Positions 8,545-16,784 of a DNA stretch of 64,000 bases are shown here, piece by piece. Source of the stretch: Mesorhizobium sp. B2-8-5 (GTDB lineage Bacteria; Pseudomonadota; Alphaproteobacteria; Rhizobiales; Rhizobiaceae). The stretch covers positions 2,079,501 to 2,143,500 of the forward strand of contig NZ_CP083951.1 of the NCBI RefSeq assembly GCF_006440675.2, given 5' to 3'. The notes beneath the pieces were generated by a model that was given only the letters and a program-made list of their open reading frames with translations, searched no databases and was not told the DNA's origin. The translations under genes and the position numbers were made by a program. Each line of letters begins with the position of its first letter. The first letter of the stretch is position 1.

Positions 8545-9546
8545 ATGGCGCATGACCATGCTTCGCACGACCACGGCCCGGCCGGTCATAGCCACAGCCA
8601 TGGCGCCGGGCATGTGCATGGCTCAACCGACAAGAAGCGGGTGCTGATCGCTACCTGTTTGACCGCCTGCTTCATGGTCGCCGAGGCGCTGGGCGGCTGG
8701 CTTACCGGGTCGCTGGCGCTGGTCGCCGATGCCGGGCACATGCTGGCTGACGCCATCGCGCTCGCCGTTGCCTGGTATGCTTTTCATCTCGCCGGGCGTC
8801 CTGCCACCGGCCGTCTCACCTATGGCTTCGCCCGGGTGAAGACGCTGGTCGCCTACACCAACGGCATCGCCATCTTCGTCATCGCGCTTTGGATCGTCTA
8901 CGAGGCCTGGGGCCGGCTGATGCACCCGGCGCCAGTGCTGGGCGGGCCGATGCTGGTGGTCGCGGTGGCAGGCCTTCTGGTCAACATCGCCTCCTTCTTC
9001 GTACTGCATGGCGGTGATCGCGAGAGCCTCAACATGCGTGGCGCCATCCTGCATGTGCTGGGCGATCTGCTGGGCTCGGCCGCGGCCATCGTCGCCGCCA
9101 TCATCATCCTGGCGACGGGCTGGACGCCGATCGATCCGATCCTGTCGGTGCTGGTGTCGCTGCTCATCCTGTCGACGGCATGGTCGCTGATGCGCGAGGC
9201 GGCCAACGTCCTGCTCGAAGGCGTGCCGGCCAGGCTCGACCGCGACGTGATCGCCAGGGACATCGAAGGCGCGGTCAAGGGCGTGCGCGAGGTGCATCAC
9301 ATGCATGTCTGGTCGCTCGACGGCACCTCCAACATGGCGACGCTGCACGCTTGCCTGAACGACGGCGTCGATGCGCATGTAGCGGTGAGTGCCATCAAGA
9401 AACGGCTTGCGGCCAAGCACGGTATCGAGCATGCCACCGTCGAACCCGAATTCGGCCAATGCGCGGACAGCCATGACGAACACGATCATCATCACGATCA
9501 CGACCACGCACATGATGTGCCACGCGATCGCCGGCACTATCACTGA
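8545..9546 (+). CDS. CDF-family divalent cation (Zn/Cd/Co) exporter, 333 aa
   Basis: Cation diffusion facilitator of the CzcD/ZitB type. It has six predicted inner-membrane helices from about residue 30 to 220, with the metal-site motif DAGHMLADAIAL in helix 2 and a second HxxxD-type site in helix 5. Both ends are very His-rich: the first 30 residues (HDHASHDHGPAGHSHSHG) and the last 25 (DEHDHHHDHDHAHD), likely metal-collecting tails. A cytoplasmic ferredoxin-like domain lies after residue 225 (VREVHHMHVWSLDG). Exports zinc-like ions by proton antiport (family knowledge). A small membrane protein follows 51 nt downstream. Confidence 0.92.
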   Translation: MAHDHASHDHGPAGHSHSHGAGHVHGSTDKKRVLIATCLTACFMVAEALGGWLTGSLALVADAGHMLADAIALAVAWYAFHLAGRPATGRLTYGFARVKTLVAYTNGIAIFVIALWIVYEAWGRLMHPAPVLGGPMLVVAVAGLLVNIASFFVLHGGDRESLNMRGAILHVLGDLLGSAAAIVAAIIILATGWTPIDPILSVLVSLLILSTAWSLMREAANVLLEGVPARLDRDVIARDIEGAVKGVREVHHMHVWSLDGTSNMATLHACLNDGVDAHVAVSAIKKRLAAKHGIEHATVEPEFGQCADSHDEHDHHHDHDHAHDVPRDRRHYH

Positions 9547-9597
9547 CCGCGGCCTGATGACAAAACCGAGCAGCCTCGACATGAAGAACGCCCGCTG

Positions 9598-9804
9598 ATG
9601 GACCGTGACACCCGCAACGCTGCGGCCGCCGCGGCGGTGATACTGGTTGTGTTCGGCCTCGCCGCCTATTTCCTGCCGGTCATCATGCTGGCCGCTGGCA
9701 AGGTATCGACGGTGCTGGCGGCCGTTATCGCCGTGGTCTTCATGGTCGGACTGTTCGTCGTCCTGTGGCTGCGCGGACGCAGCCAGCGCAAGAAAGGTCT
9801 CTGA
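9598..9804 (+). CDS. Small two-helix membrane protein, 68 aa
   Basis: Residues 9-31 and 37-58 are strongly hydrophobic, giving two transmembrane helices. The tail is basic (LRGRSQRKKGL). It has no recognisable family. It sits between the cation exporter and the DenD-like gene, and its TGA is 2 nt before the next ATG, so it is probably co-transcribed with the dehydrogenase. The function is unknown. Confidence 0.7.
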   Translation: MDRDTRNAAAAAAVILVVFGLAAYFLPVIMLAAGKVSTVLAAVIAVVFMVGLFVVLWLRGRSQRKKGL

Positions 9805-9806
9805 AG

Positions 9807-10781
9807 ATGAGAATACTGATCACGGGCGCCGCCGGCATGGTGGGCCGCAAGCTTATCGCGCGCCTGGCCAGGGACGGCGCCTTGCGCGGGCGAAAAATTA
9901 CGGCGCTCGACCTGCACGACATCGTGGCGCCGCAGGCGCCGGCGCTCGACGGCGTCGATGTTTCGATCCACACCGGCGATCTTTCCGCGCCCGGCGCCAT
10001 GTCCGCTCTCGTGGCTCCGCGCCCGGATGTGATCTTCCATCTGGCCGGCATCGTGTCGGGCGAGGCGGAGGCCAATTTCGACCTCGGCTACCGCGTCAAT
10101 CTCGACGGCACGCGCGCCCTGTTCGACGCCGTGCGGCTGGCGGCGTTCGCGCCGCGCCTCGTCTTCACCTCGTCGATCGCCGTGTTCGGCGCGCCGTTTC
10201 CGGACGTCATCCCGGACGAATTCCATCCGACGCCGCTCACCTCCTACGGCACGCAGAAGCAGATGAGCGAAGCGCTGCTCGCCGACTATACGCGGCGCGG
10301 CTTCTTCGACGGCATCGGCATCCGGCTGCCGACGATCTGCGTCCGCCCCGGCAAGCCGAACAAGGCGGCGTCGAGTTTCTTCTCCGGCATCATCCGCGAG
10401 CCGCTCGCTGGCCAGGAGGCAATCCTGCCGGTGCCGCGCTCGGTGCTGCACACCCATGCCAGCCCGCGCTCGGCGGTCAATTTCCTCATCCATGCTGCCG
10501 AAATCGACGGCGACAAGGTCGGACCCCGCCGCAACCTCACAATGCCGGGCGTCGCCGTCACCGTCGGCGAGCAGATCGAGGCGCTTGAGCGCATCGCCGG
10601 CGCCGAGGTCGTGAAGCGGATCCGCGAGCAGCCCGACGAGATCATCTGGGCGATCGTCAAAGGCTGGCCGACACGGTTCGAAGCCAGGCGGGCGAGGGAA
10701 CTGGGCTTTGCCGCCGAGAAGAATTTCGACGAAATCATTCGCGCGCATATCGAGGATGAGCTGGGCGGGAAGATCACCTGA
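9807..10781 (+). CDS. denD: NAD-dependent epimerase/dehydratase, D-erythronate dehydrogenase-like (DenD)
   Basis: Extended SDR, 324 aa. The N-terminal MRILITGAAGMVGRKL is the dinucleotide-binding motif; HTGDLSAPGAM, FHLAGIVSGEAEANFDLGYRVN, FTSSIAVFG and the YGTQK catalytic pair follow in order. Length and these segments resemble DenD, which oxidises D-erythronate at C2, but related uronate or sugar epimerases share the fold, so specificity is tentative. The start ATG is 2 nt after the stop of the small membrane protein. No kinase or decarboxylase partner of an erythronate pathway is adjacent. Confidence 0.75.
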   Translation: MRILITGAAGMVGRKLIARLARDGALRGRKITALDLHDIVAPQAPALDGVDVSIHTGDLSAPGAMSALVAPRPDVIFHLAGIVSGEAEANFDLGYRVNLDGTRALFDAVRLAAFAPRLVFTSSIAVFGAPFPDVIPDEFHPTPLTSYGTQKQMSEALLADYTRRGFFDGIGIRLPTICVRPGKPNKAASSFFSGIIREPLAGQEAILPVPRSVLHTHASPRSAVNFLIHAAEIDGDKVGPRRNLTMPGVAVTVGEQIEALERIAGAEVVKRIREQPDEIIWAIVKGWPTRFEARRARELGFAAEKNFDEIIRAHIEDELGGKIT

Positions 10782-10847
10782 TGTCTGTCGATACAGGTGA
10801 TGCTGAGCTGACCCGCAGATCGACCCAGTTTCGGCCACTGCTTTTGA

Positions 10848-12116
10848 TCAGACGCCGCCCGACAGGCTGGCCGACAGAAGCAGCAGCCCGGCCAGGAAGA
10901 TGAAGGCGGCGCCACCGATCTCGACGATCGAATGGATGCGGTTGCCGATGCGTCCGTCGCCGGCGAAATAGACCGCCCAGTTCTTGGCCAGCACGGCGAT
11001 CGTCGCCAGCGCCGAGACGGTGATCGCGGTGCCGATCGACATCGCCAGCACGGACAGCAGGCCACCGAGCCAAAGCCCGTTGAGCAGCGCGAAGCTCAGC
11101 ACGATCAGCGCGCCGGAGCAGGGGCGGATGCCGACGGCGGCGACCGCCGACCAGGCCGTGCGCCAGTCGAAGCGGTCGCCCGACAGCATTGCCGGATCCG
11201 GCGCATGCGAATGGCCGCAGGTCTCGCAGACTTCGCCCGGGCCGTGGTCGTGATGGGCGTGGTCATGCGCGGCGTGATGGTGGCCGTGATCATGGGCGTG
11301 CGCATGCGAATTGTCATGATGATCATGATCGTCATGCACGTGCATGCTACGGGAATGCGCGGCGTGCGCATGTGCGTGGGAATGGCCCGCATGGGAATGC
11401 CCGCCATGCGAATGGCCGGCATGGGCCGCCGACAGGCTGTAGGCGGGCGCTCTGCCGAACAGGCGCAGCACCGACGGACCGAGCTTGCGCCACAGCAGCC
11501 AAGCGCCGAACAAGGTGACCAGCACAAAGCTGGAGATTTCGAGGAACCAGGCGGCGTCGGTCATCGAGATCGCGGTGCCGCGCAGCACGAAATAGGCAAG
11601 CATCATGACGACCACCGCCGTCAGGCCCTGCAGCAGCGCCGAGACGAAGGAAAGCAGGATGCCGCGCCGGAGCGCGACTTCGTTGGCGATCATATAGGAG
11701 GAGATCACCGCCTTGCCGTGGCCGGGGCCGGCGGCATGGAAGATGCCGTAGGCGAAGGACAGGCCGATCAGCAGCCAGAGCTTGCTGCCGTCCTGGCGCA
11801 TCGCCTTCATGGCGGCGGCGAGCGAATGGTAGAATCCCTGCTGCTGGAGATTGATCCACATCAGGATATGGGCGAACGGCCCCGTGGTGGTTGGCGCCAT
11901 GCCGTCATTGGTGCCGATGCCGAGCGAGCTTTGCGCGTGCGCGACGACGGGCAAATGGGCAATCACCAGGGTGGTGGCCAGCAGGACGAGCGCTAAGCGG
12001 ATATTCGTGGGATGCCCCACGAATATCCGCTTAGATTCCCTTGTTTGTCGCAGGTTCCGATCGCAAAACCGTAGGGCACTTTTGCGAAACCTGCTTGCGC
12101 GCAGCGATGGTTTCAT
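10848..12116 (-). CDS. Nickel/cobalt efflux transporter, RcnA/NicO family, with repeat-derived N-terminus
   Basis: NicO-type permease with membrane helices in AAMKAMRQDGSKLWLLIGLSFAYGIFHAAGPGHGKAVISSYM (metal motif HAAGPGHGK) and RPCSGALIVLSFALLNG. A very long His/Asp-rich loop lies between (HSHGGHSHAGHSHAHAHAAH... to CETCGHSHAPD). ATG 12116 sits 7 nt after the upstream DUF1007 stop; AAGGA overlaps that gene's end. The first 45 codons before the signal-like hydrophobic stretch run through a dispersed repeat and a perfect palindrome. An internal GTG (about 12009, MGHPTNIRLALVLL) is an alternative start. DUF1007 and NicO genes are commonly paired. Confidence 0.85.
   Translation of the reverse strand: MKPSLRASRFRKSALRFCDRNLRQTRESKRIFVGHPTNIRLALVLLATTLVIAHLPVVAHAQSSLGIGTNDGMAPTTTGPFAHILMWINLQQQGFYHSLAAAMKAMRQDGSKLWLLIGLSFAYGIFHAAGPGHGKAVISSYMIANEVALRRGILLSFVSALLQGLTAVVVMMLAYFVLRGTAISMTDAAWFLEISSFVLVTLFGAWLLWRKLGPSVLRLFGRAPAYSLSAAHAGHSHGGHSHAGHSHAHAHAAHSRSMHVHDDHDHHDNSHAHAHDHGHHHAAHDHAHHDHGPGEVCETCGHSHAPDPAMLSGDRFDWRTAWSAVAAVGIRPCSGALIVLSFALLNGLWLGGLLSVLAMSIGTAITVSALATIAVLAKNWAVYFAGDGRIGNRIHSIVEIGGAAFIFLAGLLLLSASLSGGV
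11993..12034. repeat. Perfect 19-bp palindrome with 4-nt loop in the 5' part of the Ni/Co exporter gene
   Basis: Left arm CTAAGCGGATATTCGTGGG (11993-12011), loop ATGC, right arm exactly complementary (12016-12034). There is no T run on either side. It lies in frame inside the exporter's apparent N-terminal region, just before the hydrophobic segment, and carries the alternative GTG start. Confidence 0.95.
12050..12094. repeat. Dispersed-repeat-like inverted repeat inside exporter N-terminal codons
   Basis: Imperfect inverted repeat with arms GCAGGTT...CGCAAAA and TTTTGCG..AACCTGC. The internal text resembles the AAAACCG...CACTTTT core of the repeats at 3671, 17565 and 32081. It is translated in frame if the exporter starts at 12116. 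Confidence 0.65.
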
Positions 12117-12123
12117 CACCAAA

Positions 12124-12792
12124 TCATCCTTCCGGCGGGCAGTCCAATTCGAGCTTGGTAGCGAAGATCTTGCTCATGTCGGTGCCTGTCGGATCGTTGA
12201 AGAACGCGTCCGTCAGGGTCTTCTGGTTTTCCTTGATCGCCTCGTCCGGATCCGGCCGGATGACCTTCTTGGTACAGGTCGAGGGCAGGCCTTCGACGGT
12301 GAGGTTGGTGTCGTCGGTGAAGTCGATCGCCGTATAGAAGGTCGGATCGTAGACGCCGATGTCGATCTTGCCGGCGAGCTTGATCGGCGTCTTCGGCTGC
12401 GACTCGAACAGGATGATCAGCTGGTCGTTGTCGAAGTTCGCCATCAGATGCGGCGGCGGGACCATCGGCACGTCCTTGCCGTTCTGGGTGACGAGCTGGA
12501 AGTAGTTGAACTCGGCCAGCGAGGAATGGACGGTGTCGGCCACTTCCTTGAGCTCTTTGTCGTCAAGCTTCAGATCGGAGTTCTTGTCGAACTCCATCAT
12601 CACTGTACTCGAAAACAGGTCATCGAAGCGCCAAAGGTGGCGCAGCGCCGTCACACTTTGGTGATCCTGGCTGAGGATGACGTCGAGGCGGGCCTCGGCG
12701 AAGACATGCGGGTGCACCTCGGCCGGCTCGACCGCTGCGAATGTCGCCGCCACGACCGAAGCCAGCATGGTTGCTTGCCGTTTCAGATGCAT
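12124..12792 (-). CDS. DUF1007 family periplasmic protein (metal-transport partner), 222 aa
   Basis: An N-terminal signal peptide (MLASVVAATFAAVEPAEVHPHVF) is followed by the HPHVF start typical of DUF1007 proteins. The rest is acidic, contains FDKNSDLKLDDKEL resembling an EF-hand-like loop, and ends with CPPEG. It immediately precedes the Ni/Co exporter, its stop sharing DNA with that gene's ribosome binding site, so the two are one operon. DUF1007 proteins are thought to be periplasmic accessories of NicO transporters. ATG 12810 would add six residues; no clear ribosome binding site distinguishes the two. Confidence 0.85.
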   Translation of the reverse strand: MHLKRQATMLASVVAATFAAVEPAEVHPHVFAEARLDVILSQDHQSVTALRHLWRFDDLFSSTVMMEFDKNSDLKLDDKELKEVADTVHSSLAEFNYFQLVTQNGKDVPMVPPPHLMANFDNDQLIILFESQPKTPIKLAGKIDIGVYDPTFYTAIDFTDDTNLTVEGLPSTCTKKVIRPDPDEAIKENQKTLTDAFFNDPTGTDMSKIFATKLELDCPPEG

Positions 12793-12914
12793 TCCGGGCC
12801 GCGATTCCATCGATTTCGGGAGCGAGCCCCAGAGTTGACAGAAAGCGGGCGAAATTGGGACGCGCCTCAGCTTCTTTTCGACGCGTGCCGTTGCATGCGT
12901 CCGGGAGACATGCA

Positions 12915-13814
12915 TCAGACGGTGTCGCGCGTCTTGAACCACTGCACCAGGAAATCGACGAAGACACGCACCTTGGCCGGCAGATAGCGGCGGTGCGGGT
13001 AGACGGCGAAGATGCCGGTGCCGGCCGGTATACGGTCGTCGAGCGCGGTGACCAGGTTGCCGGACGCGACGTCGGGAGCAGCGATGAAATCCGGCAGCAT
13101 GGCGAAGCCCAGACCGGAGAGCGCGGCGGCTCTTGCCACGATCGGGCTGTTGACCTCGATCGGGCCTGAAACAGCGACGCTCATGGAGTCCTCGCCCTCG
13201 CCCTTGAAGCGCCAGTTGGCCAGCGAGCGGCCGTTGGTGTCGACAATGCAGGGCATGTTGGCGAGATCCTGCGGACGTGTCGGCTTGCCATGTTTGGCGA
13301 TCAGTTCCGGCGACGCGCAAAGCCTGACCGAAAACGGCGCCAGCCGCCTGGCGATAAGCGAGGAATTCTCCAGCCGCGAGATGCGCACGGCAAGGTCGAA
13401 ACCTTCCTCGACAAGGTCGACGAAGCGGTCGTCGAGATGGACGTCGAGCACGATGTCGGGGTGCTGCCTGGCGAAGTCGACCAGCGACTGACCGATCGGC
13501 GCGTCGGCGAAGGTGCGGGCGGCCGACAGCTTGATCCTGCCGCGAACGTCGCCGGAAGATTGGCGCACCGCCTCGGCCAGATTGTCGACCTCGCGCACGA
13601 TTTCGGAGGCGCGCTGATAATAGGTGTGGCCGGCTTCGGTCAGCGAGAACTGGCGCGTGGTGCGGTTGAGCAGCAGCGCGCCCAACTCGTCCTCCAGCTC
13701 GCGCACATATTTCGACAAGAGCGCCTTGGAGCGGCCGATCTTGCGCGCCGCGGCCGAAAAACCTTCCGCCTCGACCACGTCGATGAAGGCGCGCATGCGC
13801 GTCAATGTATCCAT
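12915..13814 (-). CDS. LysR-family transcriptional regulator, 299 aa
   Basis: N-terminal winged HTH (MDTLTRMRAFIDVVEAEGFSAAARKIGRSKALLSKYVRELEDELGALLLNRTTR) followed by a LysR substrate-binding domain from about residue 88. It belongs to the CrgA/DmlR-like branch judging by TRQFSLTEAGHTYY. ATG 13814 lies 2 nt after the amidase stop, so it is translated from the same mRNA as the amidase, an unusual same-strand LysR arrangement suggesting autoregulation of the pair. The ligand is unknown. Confidence 0.9.
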   Translation of the reverse strand: MDTLTRMRAFIDVVEAEGFSAAARKIGRSKALLSKYVRELEDELGALLLNRTTRQFSLTEAGHTYYQRASEIVREVDNLAEAVRQSSGDVRGRIKLSAARTFADAPIGQSLVDFARQHPDIVLDVHLDDRFVDLVEEGFDLAVRISRLENSSLIARRLAPFSVRLCASPELIAKHGKPTRPQDLANMPCIVDTNGRSLANWRFKGEGEDSMSVAVSGPIEVNSPIVARAAALSGLGFAMLPDFIAAPDVASGNLVTALDDRIPAGTGIFAVYPHRRYLPAKVRVFVDFLVQWFKTRDTV

Positions 13815-13816
13815 GG

Positions 13817-15013
13817 TCAGACCTTTCGTGCCGCGTCGAGAATCTTGCGGCCGAGCCGTATCAGGGCAACGTCGCTGCCGGAAGGCCCGAGCAGCGACAG
13901 GCCGAAGGGTGCGCCGTCGACGGAGCCGATCGGCAAGGTGATCTGCGGAAAGCCCGAAAGACCGGAAAGGCACAAAAGATGCAGCGCCCTTTCGCGATAG
14001 GCCTGGAACTGTTCCGGCGTGCCCGCGGCGAGCGGCGCCGCGCCGGGAACGGTGGGCAGGACGAGGAAGCCGTTATCGCCGAGCAGCGCGCCGAACTCGG
14101 CCCGGAACGCCAGCCGGCGCGCGGCTTCGGCCGCGGCGGCCCTGGCGTCGATGGTGCGGCCGAAGCCGAAACGCTCCTCGACGCCGGGGCTCAGGCAGCC
14201 GCCGGCCGAGATCCAGGGACCATGCTCGCGCCAGGCCTCGAAGGCCTGCAAGCGGCGAAAGCACCAGTAAAGCTCGTCGGGGAACGAGGCAAAGGCGTAT
14301 TCGGTCTCCACGGGCTGGCCGATGACGCCGACGGCCAGCGCCTTCATGCGTGCATATTCGGCGGCTTCCGCTGGCCCCATGACGAAGGCATCCAGCCAGC
14401 GGATCGACAGCGGGCGGTTGAGCGGGTGCTGGTGCGGATCGCGGCCGAGCAAAAGCTTGCCGACCGTCTCATAGGTTTCGATGTCGTCGGCGAACCAGCC
14501 GAAGGTGTCGAAGCTCGACGCCAGCTTCATCGCGCCGTCGAGCGGGATGCGGCCATGGGTGGTGCGCAGCCCGATCAGGCCGCAGAAGCTCGCCGGCGCG
14601 CGGATAGAGCCGCCGGTGTCGGAGCCGGTGGCAATGTTCGCCAGGCCGCCGGCAACCGCGGCCGCCGAGCCGGAGGAGGAGCCGCCGGTGACGCGCTCGG
14701 GCGCGGCGGGATTGACCGGGTAAGGGAAATGCGCGTTCTGGCCGAACAGCGAGAAGGCCAGCTCGTCGGTTTGGGTCTTGCCGACGAATCGCGCGCCGGC
14801 ATCGAGGATCGTCTGCACCGCTTGCGCCGTGCGCGAGGCGGCATGCGCCTCCGCGAATCTCTGCGGGTTGCCGCAGCCGGTGCGGTAGCCGGCGACGTCA
14901 TAGATGTCCTTGACGGCAAGGCGCAGGCCGGCGAGCGGGCCCAATTCCGCATTCGCCACAGGCATTTGGCGCAGATCGAGGAAGGCGTTAAGCGGTCCTT
15001 GAGTTCCTGGCAT
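13817..15013 (-). CDS. Amidase-signature hydrolase, 398 aa
   Basis: Contains the amidase Ser-cisSer-Lys triad: K35 (LRLAVKDIYDV), cis-Ser near S112 in GGSSSGSAA, and nucleophile S136 in SDTGGSIRAP. The 24-residue spacing between the two serines is normal for the family. At 398 aa it is shorter than GatA, and the absence of gatB/gatC nearby argues for a stand-alone amidase acting on a small amide. It is the first gene of a two-gene unit with the LysR regulator, and is divergent from the ornithine decarboxylase leader. Confidence 0.88.
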   Translation of the reverse strand: MPGTQGPLNAFLDLRQMPVANAELGPLAGLRLAVKDIYDVAGYRTGCGNPQRFAEAHAASRTAQAVQTILDAGARFVGKTQTDELAFSLFGQNAHFPYPVNPAAPERVTGGSSSGSAAAVAGGLANIATGSDTGGSIRAPASFCGLIGLRTTHGRIPLDGAMKLASSFDTFGWFADDIETYETVGKLLLGRDPHQHPLNRPLSIRWLDAFVMGPAEAAEYARMKALAVGVIGQPVETEYAFASFPDELYWCFRRLQAFEAWREHGPWISAGGCLSPGVEERFGFGRTIDARAAAAEAARRLAFRAEFGALLGDNGFLVLPTVPGAAPLAAGTPEQFQAYRERALHLLCLSGLSGFPQITLPIGSVDGAPFGLSLLGPSGSDVALIRLGRKILDAARKV

Positions 15014-15088
15014 CGTTCGATTTCCGGATACAGTGCGACAAACATTGTTCGATGCCAGAAATTTTACAACCTGCGCTTACGATTTTTA

Positions 15089-15117
15089 TTGATTGTGAAA
15101 CCCTTCGCTCCTATATC
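15089..15117 (+). promoter_or_regulatory. Sigma70-type promoter for the ornithine decarboxylase leader
   Basis: TTGATT (15089-15094) and TATATC (15112-15117) are separated by 17 nt. Transcription would start near 15124, leaving a leader of about 430 nt before the ATG at 15553. Confidence 0.65.
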
Positions 15118-15123
15118 GCGCTT

Positions 15124-15552
15124 GCCCAAAGTCGCACGTGCCTGTGGGTGTCCGCCGATCCTCGAATGGTGAGGGCAATCGGTAAGGTAACTGGAGCCAA
15201 CCCCTCCAGTCGGTCAGTGGCCAACCACAAGACCGAGGACACCTTGAAGCAACGACGGTGCGGGCCTTTCTGGTTCTCTTCCGGTTGTCCAAAGACCGGG
15301 GTTACTAAAGAGGCACACCTTCATTGCCGGCAGTGCGGACGGGTTTCCCATCCAAGCCAAGGCAGACAAAGCGAACCGAGGCCGGGCAAGGCCAAGGTTC
15401 ACCGCCGCGAGACGGCGTTTCATGGTTCCGGGGTCTCCACCGGCTGGTTCCATGGATTTCCGTCCCGCCTTTGTCCACCGCGTGTTCGCGAGGCCGACAG
15501 CCCGCGTCCCGCAGCCTTATTGCGCGCCGAAAGGCGTTATGGAGAGACCCCG
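15124..15552 (+). ncRNA. Long 5' leader of ornithine decarboxylase, probable speF RNA element
   Basis: This 430-nt stretch has no convincing gene and contains several local hairpins, for example CTGGAG/CTCCAG at 15191-15209. Alphaproteobacterial ornithine decarboxylase genes carry a conserved structured leader catalogued as the speF element (established knowledge). The position, length and target here fit. I have not aligned it to the covariance model, so the identity rests on context. Confidence 0.6.
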
Positions 15553-16686
15553 ATGGCCACCCAGCGCATCCTTGATTTCCTCGCCACCCGACGTCCGAAC
15601 GGTCCCTGCCTCGTCGTCGACCTCGATGTCGTGCGCGACAATTTCCGCGCTTTCGAGAAGGCGTTGCCCGATTCCAAGATCTACTATGCGGTGAAAGCAA
15701 ATCCGGCGCCGGAAATCCTGCGCCTGCTTGCTGCGATGGGCTCGTCCTTCGACACCGCATCGGTTGCCGAGGTCGAGATGGCGATGGATGCCGGCGCGCC
15801 GGCGGACCGCATTTCCTTCGGCAACACCATCAAGAAGGAGCGTGACATCGCACGCGCCTACCAGCTCGGCATCCGCCTGTTCGCCGTGGACTGCGTCGAG
15901 GAGGTCGAGAAGATCGCCCGCGTCGCCCCCGGCTCGCGCGTGTTCTGCCGCGTGCTGACCGACGGTGAAGGCGCCGAGTGGCCGCTGTCGCGCAAGTTCG
16001 GCTGCGTGCCGGCGATGGCCGTCGACGTGCTGCGCCATGCGAAGGGCCTCGGCCTCGACGCCTATGGCGTGTCGTTTCATGTCGGCTCGCAGCAGACCGA
16101 CCTGACGGCCTGGGATCGCGCGCTGGGCGACGCCAAGAAGGTGTTCGCGACGCTCGCCGAGGAAGGCATCGTGCTCAAGATGGTCAACATGGGCGGCGGT
16201 TTCCCGACCCGTTACCTGAAGGACGTGCCGGTGGCCCAGGCCTATGGCCAGGCGATCTTCTCGGCGCTGCGCAAGCATTTCGGCAACGCGCTGCCCGAAA
16301 CGATCATCGAGCCGGGCCGGGGCATGGTCGGCAATGCCGGCGTCATCAAGTCGGAAGTCGTGCTGATCTCGAAGAAGGCCGACAACGACAATGTGCGCTG
16401 GGTGTTCCTCGACATCGGCAAGTTCGGCGGTCTCGCCGAGACGATGGACGAGGCGATCCGCTATCCGCTGGTCACCCGCCATGACGGCTCGGAGACCGCG
16501 CCTTGCGTGCTCGCCGGCCCGACCTGCGATTCGGCCGACGTGATGTACGAGAAGACGCCTTATCCGCTGCCCTTGTCGCTGACCATCGGCGACGAGGTGC
16601 TGATCGAAGGCACCGGAGCCTACACGACCACCTACTCGGCGGTTGCCTTCAACGGCTTCGAGCCCCTCCGATCCTACGTGATCTGA
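15553..16686 (+). CDS. odc: Ornithine/lysine decarboxylase, fold type III (alphaproteobacterial ODC)
   Basis: The 377-aa product has the eukaryote-like alanine-racemase fold rather than the enteric SpeC/SpeF fold. The PLP lysine is K48 in YYAVKANP, HVGSQQTD and the GGGFP phosphate-binding loop follow, and the dimer-interface Cys motif GPTCDSADVMYE is near residue 320. ATG 15553 follows GGAGAGACCCC. It decarboxylates ornithine to putrescine and possibly lysine to cadaverine. It is preceded by a speF-like leader and followed by a GNAT gene 98 nt away. Confidence 0.93.
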   Translation: MATQRILDFLATRRPNGPCLVVDLDVVRDNFRAFEKALPDSKIYYAVKANPAPEILRLLAAMGSSFDTASVAEVEMAMDAGAPADRISFGNTIKKERDIARAYQLGIRLFAVDCVEEVEKIARVAPGSRVFCRVLTDGEGAEWPLSRKFGCVPAMAVDVLRHAKGLGLDAYGVSFHVGSQQTDLTAWDRALGDAKKVFATLAEEGIVLKMVNMGGGFPTRYLKDVPVAQAYGQAIFSALRKHFGNALPETIIEPGRGMVGNAGVIKSEVVLISKKADNDNVRWVFLDIGKFGGLAETMDEAIRYPLVTRHDGSETAPCVLAGPTCDSADVMYEKTPYPLPLSLTIGDEVLIEGTGAYTTTYSAVAFNGFEPLRSYVI

Positions 16687-16717
16687 GCGGCTCGCAAAGT
16701 ACGCTCAGATCATCCCA

Positions 16718-16738
16718 GGTGGGCGCCCGTCGCCCACC
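16718..16738 (+). terminator. Stem-loop after ornithine decarboxylase
   Basis: Perfect 8-bp GC-rich stem GGTGGGCG/CGCCCACC with loop CCCGT, 32 nt after the stop. It lacks a T run, so it may be a weak or Rho-assisted terminator or an mRNA-stabilising hairpin. Confidence 0.45.
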
Positions 16739-16784
16739 CGGGCTCGCTTGTGGAACAGATCTCCGCTCGTGAAGGATCGCGGAC

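Noticed and set aside
11993..12034. The perfect palindrome as a normal transcription terminator
   Set aside because: No T run on either strand and it lies at the 5' end of a gene; kept as an unexplained element instead.
13815..13973. Upstream extension of the LysR gene to 13973
   Set aside because: The extra 53 codons overlap the amidase 3' end and lie before the conserved MDTLTRMRAF start.
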